Shown here: one piece after another, positions 36,177 through 44,794 of the stretch | Layout of the letters: each line of letters starts with the position of its first letter | Numbering within the stretch: position 1 is the stretch's first letter | Assembly: GCA_026394195.1 (NCBI GenBank) | Contig: JAPKYS010000069.1 | Span: forward strand, 30,919 to 94,918 | Origin: a bacterium | GTDB taxonomy: Bacteria > Electryoneota > B3-LCP | Direction of reading: 5' to 3' | Length of the DNA: 64,000 bases | The notes under the pieces: generated by a model | The model's input: only the letters and a program-made list of their open reading frames with translations | What the model was told of the DNA's origin: nothing | Database searches by the model: none | Made by a program: the position numbers and the translations under genes

Positions 36177-37199
36177 TCAAACGAAAGGGAGGTGGAGGTC
36201 GCACTTTCCGCATCGGTTTTTCTTCAGGTTGGCAAGCTTGACGTTATATCCGGATCTTTCCACCAGCAGTGCCCCGCAATTGGGGCAGAACGTACTGGAA
36301 CCCTCCCCTCCTGCGATATTACCGAGATAAACGAACTTCAGTTCCTGGCGAGCCATTTCAAGAGCACGAAGCAGGAACGCTTCCGAGGTCGCGGGTTCAT
36401 CGTATTGATAGCGGGGGAAATAACGGGAGAGGTGGAGAGGGATGTGATCACTTACACCGGCGATCCAGGACACCAATTCAGAAATGGACTTCTCATTGTC
36501 GTTCCATCCCGTAACTACCAGATGCGTCAATTCAATGTGAACGCCTGCCTGATGCGCCTGGCGGATGCTGCGCAATACCGGATCCAGTCGTCCTTTGCAG
36601 ATTTTGCGATAGAACTCATCATTCAGCGATTTAATGTCGATATTCATCGCATCGATGGTCGGCAGGAGTTTCGCCAGCGGCGCTTCTTCGATAAATCCAT
36701 TAGTAACCAGCACGTTGACAAAGCCACCCCGACGTAGCTCGGATGAAGCATCCAGCACATATTCGTACCACATCAAGGGTTCCGAATAGGTGAAAGCGAC
36801 ACCGATCGAGCCGTGAGTTCCCGCCAGCTTGACGAGTTCAGAGATGCTCAGCGGCCTGGTCGGCACGCTACCCTGCGAAATTTCGCAGTTCTGGCAGAAT
36901 TGACACTTCAGGTTGCAGCCATTGGCGCCAATGGACAGTATTACCGAACCGGGATGAAAGTGATAGAGTGGTTTCTTCTCAATCGGATCGACGGCGATGG
37001 AGGCAGCTTCAGCGTAGTTCAAGGCAATCAGGTTCTCTCCTGCCCGCTGTCGCTGGCGGCATATCCCAATCTCCTGCTTTTTGAATTTGCAGCGATGCGG
37101 GCAGAGGTCGCAGATCAAACTGCCGTCGACTTGGTGGTAAAATTCTACTTCACGGCTCATGACAAATGGATTTTTTGGTTGCTTTGAAACCCGCCCCAT
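36177..37199 (-). CDS. amrS: AmmeMemoRadiSam system radical SAM enzyme
   Basis: The 340-residue protein has an N-terminal cysteine knot (ICDLCPHRCKF, GICRQR), the radical SAM cluster motif CNLKCQFCQN, GVAFTYSEPLMWYEYVLD and VLVTNGFIEEAPL, typical of AmrS (formerly annotated as a pyruvate-formate-lyase activator-like protein). A C-terminal zinc ribbon (CPNCGAL and CGKC) is present. The family co-occurs with AMMECR1 and Memo proteins, which are not in this window; the reaction is unresolved in the literature I recall. A second ATG at 37160 is also possible. It is preceded by a 372-base non-coding region. Confidence 0.9.
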   Translation of the reverse strand: MGRVSKQPKNPFVMSREVEFYHQVDGSLICDLCPHRCKFKKQEIGICRQRQRAGENLIALNYAEAASIAVDPIEKKPLYHFHPGSVILSIGANGCNLKCQFCQNCEISQGSVPTRPLSISELVKLAGTHGSIGVAFTYSEPLMWYEYVLDASSELRRGGFVNVLVTNGFIEEAPLAKLLPTIDAMNIDIKSLNDEFYRKICKGRLDPVLRSIRQAHQAGVHIELTHLVVTGWNDNEKSISELVSWIAGVSDHIPLHLSRYFPRYQYDEPATSEAFLLRALEMARQELKFVYLGNIAGGEGSSTFCPNCGALLVERSGYNVKLANLKKNRCGKCDLHLPFV

Positions 37200-37571
37200 A
37201 GAAATTGCTTGAACTATAAAGGGAGAAGTGAGTATCTTTTTGAATTGGGATCATGCGATTTATTTAGGATGTTTTGATACTCTCGCTTGATTTGGATCGT
37301 CGCGCACCATGAGTCGCCCAATATTTCGCTTGATTTGCCTCTCGATCGCTGCTATGGTATCACTTGAACAATACACGAAAATCTTAGTGAAAAATATCGG
37401 AAGCATCCCTTGTATCAAAAAAGTGGCTTCCTTCAGAATATTCAGATATTTTATTGCTCTTTGGCTTGGGATAACATATTTTAATCATTGAGATTGATTC
37501 GTAGTTCTCACCTCGATAAATCCCCTTGTCCGGGCGGTCGGACCAGGGGATTTTTATTGTTGTACCTGGTT
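37200..37571. other. Intergenic region upstream of the radical SAM gene
   Basis: No gene is supported; a 60-codon open frame on the plus strand (37309-37491) has no ribosome binding site and no recognisable product. The region should contain the promoter of the radical SAM gene on the minus strand and a terminator at its right end. Confidence 0.5.
37520..37553 (-). terminator. Terminator after the HD-GYP gene
   Basis: AATCCCC at 37520-37526 pairs with GGGGATT at 37547-37553, and the inner TTGTCCG pairs with CGGACCA with a mismatch. T-rich flanks are present on both sides (stronger on the plus strand). It lies just past the HD-GYP stop codon and closes the signalling operon. Confidence 0.75.
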
Positions 37572-38792
37572 CTATCCAAAATATTCATCGCGAATCTTGA
37601 TGAATTCAGATTCGCGACGGATAAATGCATTGACAACCTGAACGTCAAAGTGCTGTCCCGCTCCCTCCAGGATGATCCGTTTGGCGCGGTCATGCGGCAG
37701 AGCATCTTTGTAGACCCTCTTCGATGTCAAGGCGTCATACACGTCCGCCAGAGCCGCTATTCTCGCTGAAAAAGGGATATCACTCCCTTTGAGGTGATAC
37801 GGGTAACCGCTGCCATCCCATTTTTCATGGTGAGCGTAAGCAATTTCCTTGGCCATTTCCAGGAAGGATTCTCCGACCAACTGTTCATCGGCCGCACTCA
37901 TGGCGTTACCACCCATGACGGTGTGGGTTTGCATGATCTGGAATTCTTCCGGTGTCAATTTACCGTTCTTCTGCAGAATCTGGTCAGGGATACCTACTTT
38001 GCCAATATCGTGCAAAGGGCTGGAGTTGTAGATGTTTTGGATGTATTCGGGCGTAATCAAACTGGTGTATTCAGGAATTTTGGACATCTCTTCCGTCACG
38101 ACCCGGCAGTAATTGCGGATTCGCTCCAGATGGAGACCGGTCTCTGGGTCGCGAGTTTCAGCCAGCTTGGCTAATCCCACCATCGCTGCGCTCTGCGTGC
38201 GGCTGAGTCGCTGCATCAAGACTTGCAATTCGACGACTTTATCCGACAACTGCAGGTTGGCTGCCTGAATTTCCCTCCTGAGATTAAAATTATAGAGTGC
38301 CACAGAAACGTGCTGACAGATTAAATCCAGAACGTGCAGATCGTCAGCATGATAGTCCTGATTCATGAAGCGTTTGGACAACAGCAAGAAACCGACGATG
38401 CGCTTCTGAGCTCTGAGGATCACTGCCAATACGACTTTCAAATCTGCGAAAGCCGTATCACAAAAATGCTTTAGTTGCTCGGGGAATTCGGTTTCCCAGC
38501 GCAAGAGCAGAATGTTCGGCAGAGCTTCCAATTCGGATAATAGTTCCTGCGCCAATGGAAGAGACTGATCTGCCTGAGCGCCCCGTGCTGCAGATACGAT
38601 CAACATACCCCTGTCAAGAGTCAGGAGCGCTCCTTTGGAGGCGCCCATGGTTCCCATGACGTTCAGCAGAATCTCGTTGGCTGAGGCGGCAATTGCGCGT
38701 ACTCCCGAAATCGTTTCCCCCATTTCCGCCGCTGATTTAAAGCTGTACAGCAGTTTCTCGTAGCGTTCCTCGAAGTTCGGTTCCGTATCCAT
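37572..38792 (-). CDS. HD-GYP phosphodiesterase with GAF-like sensor
   Basis: The 406-residue protein has an N-terminal GAF-like region (about residues 25-180; GALLTLDRGMLIVSAARG, VVLAVILRAQKRIVGFLLLS), a helical linker, then an HD-GYP domain (about 205-400) with ETRDPETGLHLERI, HDIGKVGIPDQIL, HHEKWDGSGYP and ALADVYDALTSKRVYK. The HD and GYP motifs and metal ligands are intact, so it should degrade c-di-GMP. It lacks a receiver domain. It follows the SpoIIE phosphatase by 13 bases and is the last gene of the operon, linking partner switching with c-di-GMP. Confidence 0.94.
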   Translation of the reverse strand: MDTEPNFEERYEKLLYSFKSAAEMGETISGVRAIAASANEILLNVMGTMGASKGALLTLDRGMLIVSAARGAQADQSLPLAQELLSELEALPNILLLRWETEFPEQLKHFCDTAFADLKVVLAVILRAQKRIVGFLLLSKRFMNQDYHADDLHVLDLICQHVSVALYNFNLRREIQAANLQLSDKVVELQVLMQRLSRTQSAAMVGLAKLAETRDPETGLHLERIRNYCRVVTEEMSKIPEYTSLITPEYIQNIYNSSPLHDIGKVGIPDQILQKNGKLTPEEFQIMQTHTVMGGNAMSAADEQLVGESFLEMAKEIAYAHHEKWDGSGYPYHLKGSDIPFSARIAALADVYDALTSKRVYKDALPHDRAKRIILEGAGQHFDVQVVNAFIRRESEFIKIRDEYFG

Positions 38793-38805
38793 GTCTGCCT
38801 GCCCT

Positions 38806-41800
38806 TTAGTAATTTTGCAATAGTTCGTTGTAACGGATCGCCACCACGGTCATGTCATCAGCTTGAACAGTAGTTCCGGCATATCGCAGTGCGCGTTCGA
38901 TAAGACCGCCTGCAACCGCTTCCAGGTCGTTCTGCTGCGCCAGCTTGCCCAGAGTCAGCTGCATCTGTTCATACCCCCAGGGCTCACCCGTTTCGGTGAC
39001 CTGTTCAGGCAAGCCATCCGTGTAGAGCAGCAATGTTTCCCCGGGATTGAACTCTGCCTCGATTAAATTGAACTTCTGAGCGTCGCTTATCCCCAGAGGA
39101 TAACCGCCCGAAGCTTCAACTTCTGCGACGGTGCCGTCTTTACGTACAATCAGGGGATAAGGATGACCGTTGGCGCTGCAGCCGATGATCCCTCGATTGG
39201 GATCGAGAATCAGATAGCAGAGGGTCATAAACATGCGTTTTTCAGTAGACCCCTGACGGATTACCTCATTTAATGCTCCCAAGGTCTCCAAAAATTCGGC
39301 GTTCTTGTTTCGTTGGATGGTGATCAGGGATGCTTTAGCCATCGAAACCAAAATTCCAGCCGGCAGCCCATGACCTGAAACGTCGCCGATGACCACCATC
39401 AATCGACCATCATCGAGCAAGCTGTAATCGAAATAATCTCCTCCCACGATGGTAGCGGGTCGGAATTTGCCCACGAGATGGTAATTTCCGAGGATCCGAT
39501 CCCCGGAAGGCATCATGCTCGCCTGCAGCTTCCGGGCTGCGGTAAGTTCGGTTTCCATCTCGGCGCGCTGTAACTCTGCGAGTTGCCGCTTTTTCAGTTT
39601 GTTGATCCTCTGGCGATAAACCGGCCAGGTAGCGATCAATAACGGCACCAGCGCTACGGCTCCATAGCCCATCGATTGCCAGGGGAAGGGCGGATGGTAA
39701 TAAGAGATGCGCCAACTGAAGAGTCGACCGGAGCCGATGCCATACAAATTTTTATCCTTTACCTGGGCAAATTCTATGTTTTTAAAAGGCAGTGTCTCCC
39801 TGGCAACGACCGCTCCGGTCGATCGTTCCACAACCAGCAAGATTCCACCTTCCTGCAGCATGGGGAAGGTTTCATTATCGTCGGTATTGATGATTTCGCC
39901 GGCTAAGGATTGTCTCCAAAGAACGCGTGCGGAATCATCCACCGCTCCGGAAACGTCCACAGCCAATTTGGCTCCGCTGCGTTCCTTGCAATAGATCAGG
40001 ACGTCATCTTTCTGCTGTTTGTACCACTTGCGGTAATCCTTCAGATCGCGCACTACGATCTTTTTTTGACTTGCCGATATGGGGTCGAAAAAGAGCAGCG
40101 TATCTTCAAGCTGGTAAACCAACTGTCCGAATCCGTTCCCTGCCACCACTCGATAACCCGGCGGTAAAGCCGTCTTTGATAAGTGCGAGCCGTTATCGGG
40201 ATCGAATTCGACGAGATTGTAACAGTTGGAGGGTAAATAGCCGATGGGACCGTCGAAAATAATAAAAGTTAGTGTATCGCTGCCGCGTTTGACCACAATA
40301 TCCAGCGGCGTCCCCAGGGGGAACTGTTCCAGGATCTGAGGGACGTCTACAGTATTGCTGAGCGCATAGCCCCCCAGCTTGATGACGATGTCCCCTTCAG
40401 TTATCCCAACCCGCCGCGCCTGAGAACCCGCGCCGGTTTTCAGAACCAGATCCCCATACTTCTCATGCGCATAACAGCGCTGCCTTACTCTGATCGGATC
40501 ATTTGAAGTGGTATCAACCCAATTTTGACCTTCTCCGGAAAGGTCGATACCGCAGCTTACTGGAAAGTCCTTACGAGCTGTCAATTTGTAGGAATAGTTC
40601 ACCAAGGCGCGGCCGTCGGAAGGCTGGGAAAGAGGATAATTGTCCGGATAGATCGGATAAACGTCCAGGCGCGGCGGTGGGCTGGCATTGAGCACATATC
40701 CCAACGGCTTCCATCGTCCAAATTCGTCAAGCAGGAAAGCATTATAGGAGAATTGGCGAGTCGAATCGGGGTTAAATTCGTAGAAAATGATTCCGCCTTC
40801 GTATTCATCGGCGTAGCTGAAACTGCGCATTTCCCGAACGCCTTCGTACTTGGGCCGTCTAAAGGTGTAGCACTTCTGGGCGCTATTGCGGTTGAAATAT
40901 TCACTGCCGATTATCTGTTGGTAGGCAAAGACGCCTGCCTGCGATACGTAGAGGTTGTAACCACCGAAATCGTAAAGCACGTTGCCGGTCAGAAAATCCA
41001 GACCGGCAGAAGCTAACTTATCTGCCCAGTCCGGATCGTCGGTTTCGATGACGGCGCGGCCTAACAGCCTGACCAGCTCGCGCTTCTGCTTCAACTCGTC
41101 AAAGATGGAATAGATATAGTTCAAGACGCTGGTCGAAAGGTCAAATCCGGTGGAGATGGCTTTGCGACCGGAAGCGATGGCGCCGGTGGTGTCATTAAGC
41201 GCCCATTTCGAAGCCGCCTGCAGAGCAAAAAGGTCGCTTTTCAGTCGCAGATAATTGGCGATCTGCATAATGGCGACGAAATTTTGACCCATGATCAGCG
41301 TTTTATCTCCAACCGGATTCAAGGCTGGTTTCACCATAGTGGAGGTGTTGACTCGAATCAGGTCGTTTCCGGTCTTGGGATCCAGTAAAAAGAGACCGAT
41401 ATCGGAATTCAGATAGAGGTATCGGTAACCCACCAACCCGAAATTGACATAATAGCTGGGGAGATTGATTCTGCGCATCCACAGCGTTCTGCCGCTTTTC
41501 AAATCGATCGCGGAAAAGTTGTCCGGCGCGCGATGCAGGTACAATATATCTTCATATAAGATGGATTTGACTGCGACGTCTGCCAAAGTATAGATCAACC
41601 GATCATTTTTAATGACCTGAATGCCTGCATCACCGGAGTTGACCAGGTAATCACCGAACCAGCGCAGGTATTTCCCCGATGAGCGTGCCGCGTAGACGGC
41701 AGTTGTAGAATCTGCTTCGATGCGAAAAACGCGCAGACTGTCATCGCTATTGTAAGCCAGCCAATCGCCAGTGTCGCTGATCTGAATGGGTTTATCGTAG

Positions 41801-42732
41801 CGGCTGTGCGCATTGACGGCGTGTTCGATCCGGATGACTGTCGTTTTGAAAGTGCGGTCTGAGGTGAAGTGTACAACATATATTGAATCGCCTCGCACAG
41901 CGCTGATGACCTTCTCCCAGCAGTCATCTTCAGGGCGGATGGTGAAAGGCAGATTTCCCACGAGGGATTTGTAGCGGCTGCGCGGATCGATGGTCAGAAT
42001 CCGGCTGCCGTCAATCAGGTGCCAATTATCGCCCTGTTCATAAAGTTTATAGGGATAGTCTGCCAGCTTTTGATTCCTGCCGGGATCGGATAACTCGTGA
42101 AGTTCCCGGCAAGTCCCGCCGGCAAGGTCGACCAGAGTGATGATCACTCCGCGGGAGGTTTTTTCCAATACCGCGGTCTGATCTCCAATTTGGGCGCTGG
42201 TCATCACAGACTCCAGAACGCCATCTCGTAGAATTCTCCGCTCAGGTTCAATCATCCCCTTGCGGAAACACATCAATTGATACCCTGAAGACCCCCGGCG
42301 TTCCAACTTAAGAAAAACATAGTTTTCAGTAACATAGAAGGTCGGCGCATCGAACGGAGTGAATTCCCAGGGTTCTTCGTCGTGTTTGCGCAGCAACTCA
42401 TCTTTCTGAGGGTCCCAAATTTCGATCAAGAAGCGTCCAGTGTCCTCGTCCAGCACCAAAACCATGATATAATCGCCGAAAAATATCGCTTCCTGCGGTT
42501 TGCGTGTACCGGTATAGATCCAGTTTTTACTCTCGACCGCTTCAATTTTTGCCAGCGCAGCCGTCGCCCAGCGGTCGGTTTCCGCCCAGGATCCGATCTC
42601 GCTGGAAGAGCGAGCCAGTCTGTAAAGCGAGTCGACAGGAGATTGCGCTGGGGATGGTTCTGCGGAAAGGGATAGAACTGCAACTCCCGATAACAGCAGC
42701 GCCAACAGACGTGGTAAAATAGAAGTTATCAT
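38806..42732 (-). CDS. Giant membrane phosphatase: propeller-like sensor, PDZ, SpoIIE PP2C domain
   Basis: The 1308-residue protein starts with a signal (PRLLALLLSGVAVLSLSA). Residues about 40-500 look like a beta-propeller of the PQQ/WD kind (GRTLWMRRINLPSYYVNFG, LLDPKTGNDLIRV). A helical part follows, then about 600-740 unassigned. A PDZ domain lies near 755-830 (RRVGITEGDIVIKLGGYAL, LGTPLDIVVKRGSDTL). A second beta region leads to one membrane segment near 1017-1040 (YGAVALVPLLIATWPVY). The cytoplasmic end is a linker helix and a SpoIIE/PP2C phosphatase (LQASMMPSGDRILGNYHL, GGDYFDYSLL, IGDVSGHGLPAGIL, LYTDGLPEQ, DDMTVVAIRY), with metal-binding aspartates present. It should sense something outside the inner membrane and dephosphorylate the STAS protein encoded just upstream. 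Confidence 0.93.
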   Translation of the reverse strand: MITSILPRLLALLLSGVAVLSLSAEPSPAQSPVDSLYRLARSSSEIGSWAETDRWATAALAKIEAVESKNWIYTGTRKPQEAIFFGDYIMVLVLDEDTGRFLIEIWDPQKDELLRKHDEEPWEFTPFDAPTFYVTENYVFLKLERRGSSGYQLMCFRKGMIEPERRILRDGVLESVMTSAQIGDQTAVLEKTSRGVIITLVDLAGGTCRELHELSDPGRNQKLADYPYKLYEQGDNWHLIDGSRILTIDPRSRYKSLVGNLPFTIRPEDDCWEKVISAVRGDSIYVVHFTSDRTFKTTVIRIEHAVNAHSRYDKPIQISDTGDWLAYNSDDSLRVFRIEADSTTAVYAARSSGKYLRWFGDYLVNSGDAGIQVIKNDRLIYTLADVAVKSILYEDILYLHRAPDNFSAIDLKSGRTLWMRRINLPSYYVNFGLVGYRYLYLNSDIGLFLLDPKTGNDLIRVNTSTMVKPALNPVGDKTLIMGQNFVAIMQIANYLRLKSDLFALQAASKWALNDTTGAIASGRKAISTGFDLSTSVLNYIYSIFDELKQKRELVRLLGRAVIETDDPDWADKLASAGLDFLTGNVLYDFGGYNLYVSQAGVFAYQQIIGSEYFNRNSAQKCYTFRRPKYEGVREMRSFSYADEYEGGIIFYEFNPDSTRQFSYNAFLLDEFGRWKPLGYVLNASPPPRLDVYPIYPDNYPLSQPSDGRALVNYSYKLTARKDFPVSCGIDLSGEGQNWVDTTSNDPIRVRQRCYAHEKYGDLVLKTGAGSQARRVGITEGDIVIKLGGYALSNTVDVPQILEQFPLGTPLDIVVKRGSDTLTFIIFDGPIGYLPSNCYNLVEFDPDNGSHLSKTALPPGYRVVAGNGFGQLVYQLEDTLLFFDPISASQKKIVVRDLKDYRKWYKQQKDDVLIYCKERSGAKLAVDVSGAVDDSARVLWRQSLAGEIINTDDNETFPMLQEGGILLVVERSTGAVVARETLPFKNIEFAQVKDKNLYGIGSGRLFSWRISYYHPPFPWQSMGYGAVALVPLLIATWPVYRQRINKLKKRQLAELQRAEMETELTAARKLQASMMPSGDRILGNYHLVGKFRPATIVGGDYFDYSLLDDGRLMVVIGDVSGHGLPAGILVSMAKASLITIQRNKNAEFLETLGALNEVIRQGSTEKRMFMTLCYLILDPNRGIIGCSANGHPYPLIVRKDGTVAEVEASGGYPLGISDAQKFNLIEAEFNPGETLLLYTDGLPEQVTETGEPWGYEQMQLTLGKLAQQNDLEAVAGGLIERALRYAGTTVQADDMTVVAIRYNELLQNY

Positions 42733-42763
42733 CTTCGCAATTGACCGACGAACATCCCTGTAA

Positions 42764-43111
42764 TCAACTCATCGCCTTGACGGCGTCTTCTTCGGTTCTA
42801 TAGATTTTAGCGTACCGGGTAATGCCCATAATGGTGAAGGTCTTCTCCACGATAGGCGCGCAGTTGCAGAAAGCCAGCTCACCAGCCGCCTCGATGGTTT
42901 TTTCCAGTATTTCAATCAAGATGGATACGCCGATGGAATTGATAATCTTGGAATCAGCCAGATTAAGGAGGAACTTGCGTGCGCCGCCATTGTAGCTTTC
43001 GTCGTACTTTTCCTTGATGACGTCTCCACCCTGGTTGTTGATATAGCCGTGCGTCGTGAATATCCACAGCGCCTGGTGTTGCTTGACTTCTATTTCGAAT
43101 GATTCAGACAT
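42764..43111 (-). CDS. STAS domain anti-sigma factor antagonist-like protein
   Basis: The 115-residue protein has the STAS fold plan: ALWIFTTHGYINNQGGDVIK, KFLLNLADSKIINSIGVSIL, and AGELAFCNCAPIVEKTFTIMG. The serine in INSIGVSIL is at the place phosphorylated in SpoIIAA/RsbV. Such proteins bind RsbW-type kinases when unphosphorylated and so free the kinase target. It sits between the ATPase (31 bases before) and the phosphatase gene (31 bases after), the exact partners expected. Confidence 0.92.
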   Translation of the reverse strand: MSESFEIEVKQHQALWIFTTHGYINNQGGDVIKEKYDESYNGGARKFLLNLADSKIINSIGVSILIEILEKTIEAAGELAFCNCAPIVEKTFTIMGITRYAKIYRTEEDAVKAMS

Positions 43112-43142
43112 GCGGAATTCTCCCCTGAGTTAAGGTGTAAGA

Positions 43143-43565
43143 CTACTTCTTCTTGATCATGGTGATGGTGGTTCCATCCGGACCGGATTCGAACTTGACC
43201 GAATCCATCATGCTCTCCATCAGGCGTAACCCCCAACCGCGTTTGCGAGCGCCGGAGTGCAGTTTCTTCTCGATCACCGGCGCTTCGACCTGTGTGGGAT
43301 CGAAGCCTACTCCGTGATCTTTGAGAATAATCTGCAATTCATCGCCGGCCACGCGGAAGGTGATAAAGACCTTGCGGTCGACACTCTGGGAATGCTCGAA
43401 GGAATTTAAGCAGGCTTCGATGAGCGCCATCGACACTTCGGCCGTCTTATCGGCGTCCAGCTGCATCATTTCCGCCACAGCTTCCGCCGTCCTCGTCGCC
43501 GCAATCTCCATATCCGGCAGCATGGGCAGGATCAATTCGACGACGCGATCGGGTTCTTTGGGCAT
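43143..43565 (-). CDS. RsbW-like anti-sigma factor serine kinase (HATPase_c)
   Basis: The ATG at 43565 is preceded by GGAGG at six bases and starts the natural domain (MPKEPDRVVELILPMLPDME). The 140-residue protein has the GHKL N-box EACLNSFEHS, G1 DHGVGFD and G2 GARKRGWGLRLM, the compact RsbW/SpoIIAB-type kinase. It should phosphorylate the STAS serine and hold a target, classically a sigma factor. No sigma factor gene lies in the window, so the target is unknown. It is first in the four-gene operon. Confidence 0.93.
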   Translation of the reverse strand: MPKEPDRVVELILPMLPDMEIAATRTAEAVAEMMQLDADKTAEVSMALIEACLNSFEHSQSVDRKVFITFRVAGDELQIILKDHGVGFDPTQVEAPVIEKKLHSGARKRGWGLRLMESMMDSVKFESGPDGTTITMIKKK

Positions 43566-44170
43566 ACAACCTCCAACAGATGAGTCGCTAATTTGAGCTT
43601 GGGGTAAGTGAAAATCTATGGTTGTGCAAAGATAAATTCGGACCATTTGCCGCCTTCTCCAGTATCACTGTCGGATCAAGTTCGCCGAACCGATCCGGCG
43701 GAGCAGAGAATTCCGCAGGGAAGACAGCGTAAAATTTCAATATAGCGATAATTCGGTGGGAAGTCAAGAGGAGAATGGGGTGGAGCGAGGGTTTTGTCGA
43801 CAGTAACCAGGTAACCAAGTGAACAAGTAACCAAGTTTGTAAGGGTGCCCCACAGCTCTGCTGTGGGTTGTTTTCAGGTTGCGTCAGGTCTTGCGCCAAA
43901 GGTGTGTGACCTGACGCTGGTAAAACTGTCTGAATCACTGATGACACTGATGGCACTGATGCCGCTGATGAAAACGCCGCATGTCATTCCGGCAAGCCAC
44001 TTTAGTGGCGCAAAGCGGGAATCCAGAAAAAGAAGGTTCACATAAAGAACGCAAAGAAAAAACTGTCTGAATCACTGATTACACTGATGCCGCTGATGAA
44101 AACGCCGCGTTGGGGTCGGGCTTGAACCGACCCGGGTTACCTACCCACAGCAGAGGTATGTAATGTCAAG
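43566..44170. repeat. Intergenic repeat island
   Basis: Bases 43566-43790 hold the promoter side of the signalling operon. From about 43797 the sequence is repeat families: a GTAACCAAGTGAACAAGTAACC run, the CCCCACAGCTCTGCTGTGGG palindrome (near 43849), GCGTCAGGTC/GACCTGACGC arms (43881-43890 with 43908-43917), CTGTCTGAATCACTGAT repeats (43926 and 44059), GGCAAGCCACTTTAGTGGCG (43983-44022) and part of the CCCACAGCAGAG palindrome at 44146. No gene. Confidence 0.82.
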
Positions 44171-44620
44171 TTAAACCAATTTTTGAAATGACTTTAACGG
44201 TTCAGCATTTAAAACACCGATGCCTCTAAAGCAGTTAATCGCCACACCCATTTTAAATGGATAAAATTCGAATCTTGATTCGATTCCCCTTCCAATGATT
44301 TTCTCGAATTTCTCCTTGACTTTAATATCAGGATTACAGACAATAAATCTTTCAATTCTTGTAGTGCTATCCGTCCCCAATGCAAAGAGGTATCTAAAAA
44401 ATAAATCCGATTCAGGGAGAGAATAACCGATTACAATGATCTCTTTTGCCTCTGACAATTCCTTGGCTGCTTGTTTCCAGACCTTCACTGGTGAATTTAA
44501 ATTTTGTCCCTTATTCCAAGTGGGAGGAATAATTTCTGGTTCTTTAACGCCAATTTCCTTGCCACAACATTTTGCTTTCTCGGGTTTACCCGGAATGTTA
44601 AATGGTACTGATCCACGGTT
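44171..44620 (-). pseudogene. 3' fragment of a SIR2-family gene
   Basis: About 150 residues match the C-terminal part of SIR2-like proteins found in bacterial defence and effector systems: EIIPPTWNKG, then W/A-rich VKVWKQAAKELSEAKEIIVIGYSLPESD in parts, and FFRYLFALGTDS with IERFIVCNPD. The N-terminal NAD-binding half (GAGxS, NYD motifs) is missing. The frame extends upstream to 44758 only by reading through dispersed repeats, which cannot be native protein. The gene was truncated at the repeat boundary near 44620. The fragment is more AT-rich than its neighbours. Confidence 0.8.
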
Positions 44621-44794
44621 TGCCTGGTGCCCCACAGCTCTGCCTGGTGCCCCACAGCTCTGCTGTGGGTAGGTCAGCGGGTCGGGGCAAGCCCGACCCC
44701 TAAGCGGCGATTTCATCAGCGTTATCAGTGCCATCAGTGTAATCAGTGATTCAGACAATTATTTCTCTGCGTCCTCTGCGTCTCTGCGTGAAAA
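44621..44794. repeat. Repeat block truncating the SIR2-like gene
   Basis: A partial and a full copy of the CCCCACAGCTCTGC palindrome lie in direct order (about 44629-44670), then a GGTCGGGGC/GCCCGACCCC palindrome (about 44682-44701), CACTGATTACACTGATGGC-type repeats in reverse (about 44710-44760), and CTCTGCGTCTCTGCGTG at 44765-44793. The block ends at the stop codon of lgt. Confidence 0.78.

Noticed and set aside
37309..37491. 60-codon plus-strand frame in the gap before the HD-GYP gene
   Set aside because: No ribosome binding site, no homology recognised, and composition like intergenic DNA.
44621..44758. N-terminal extension of the SIR2-like frame
   Set aside because: The residues are translations of dispersed repeats found non-coding elsewhere in the window.
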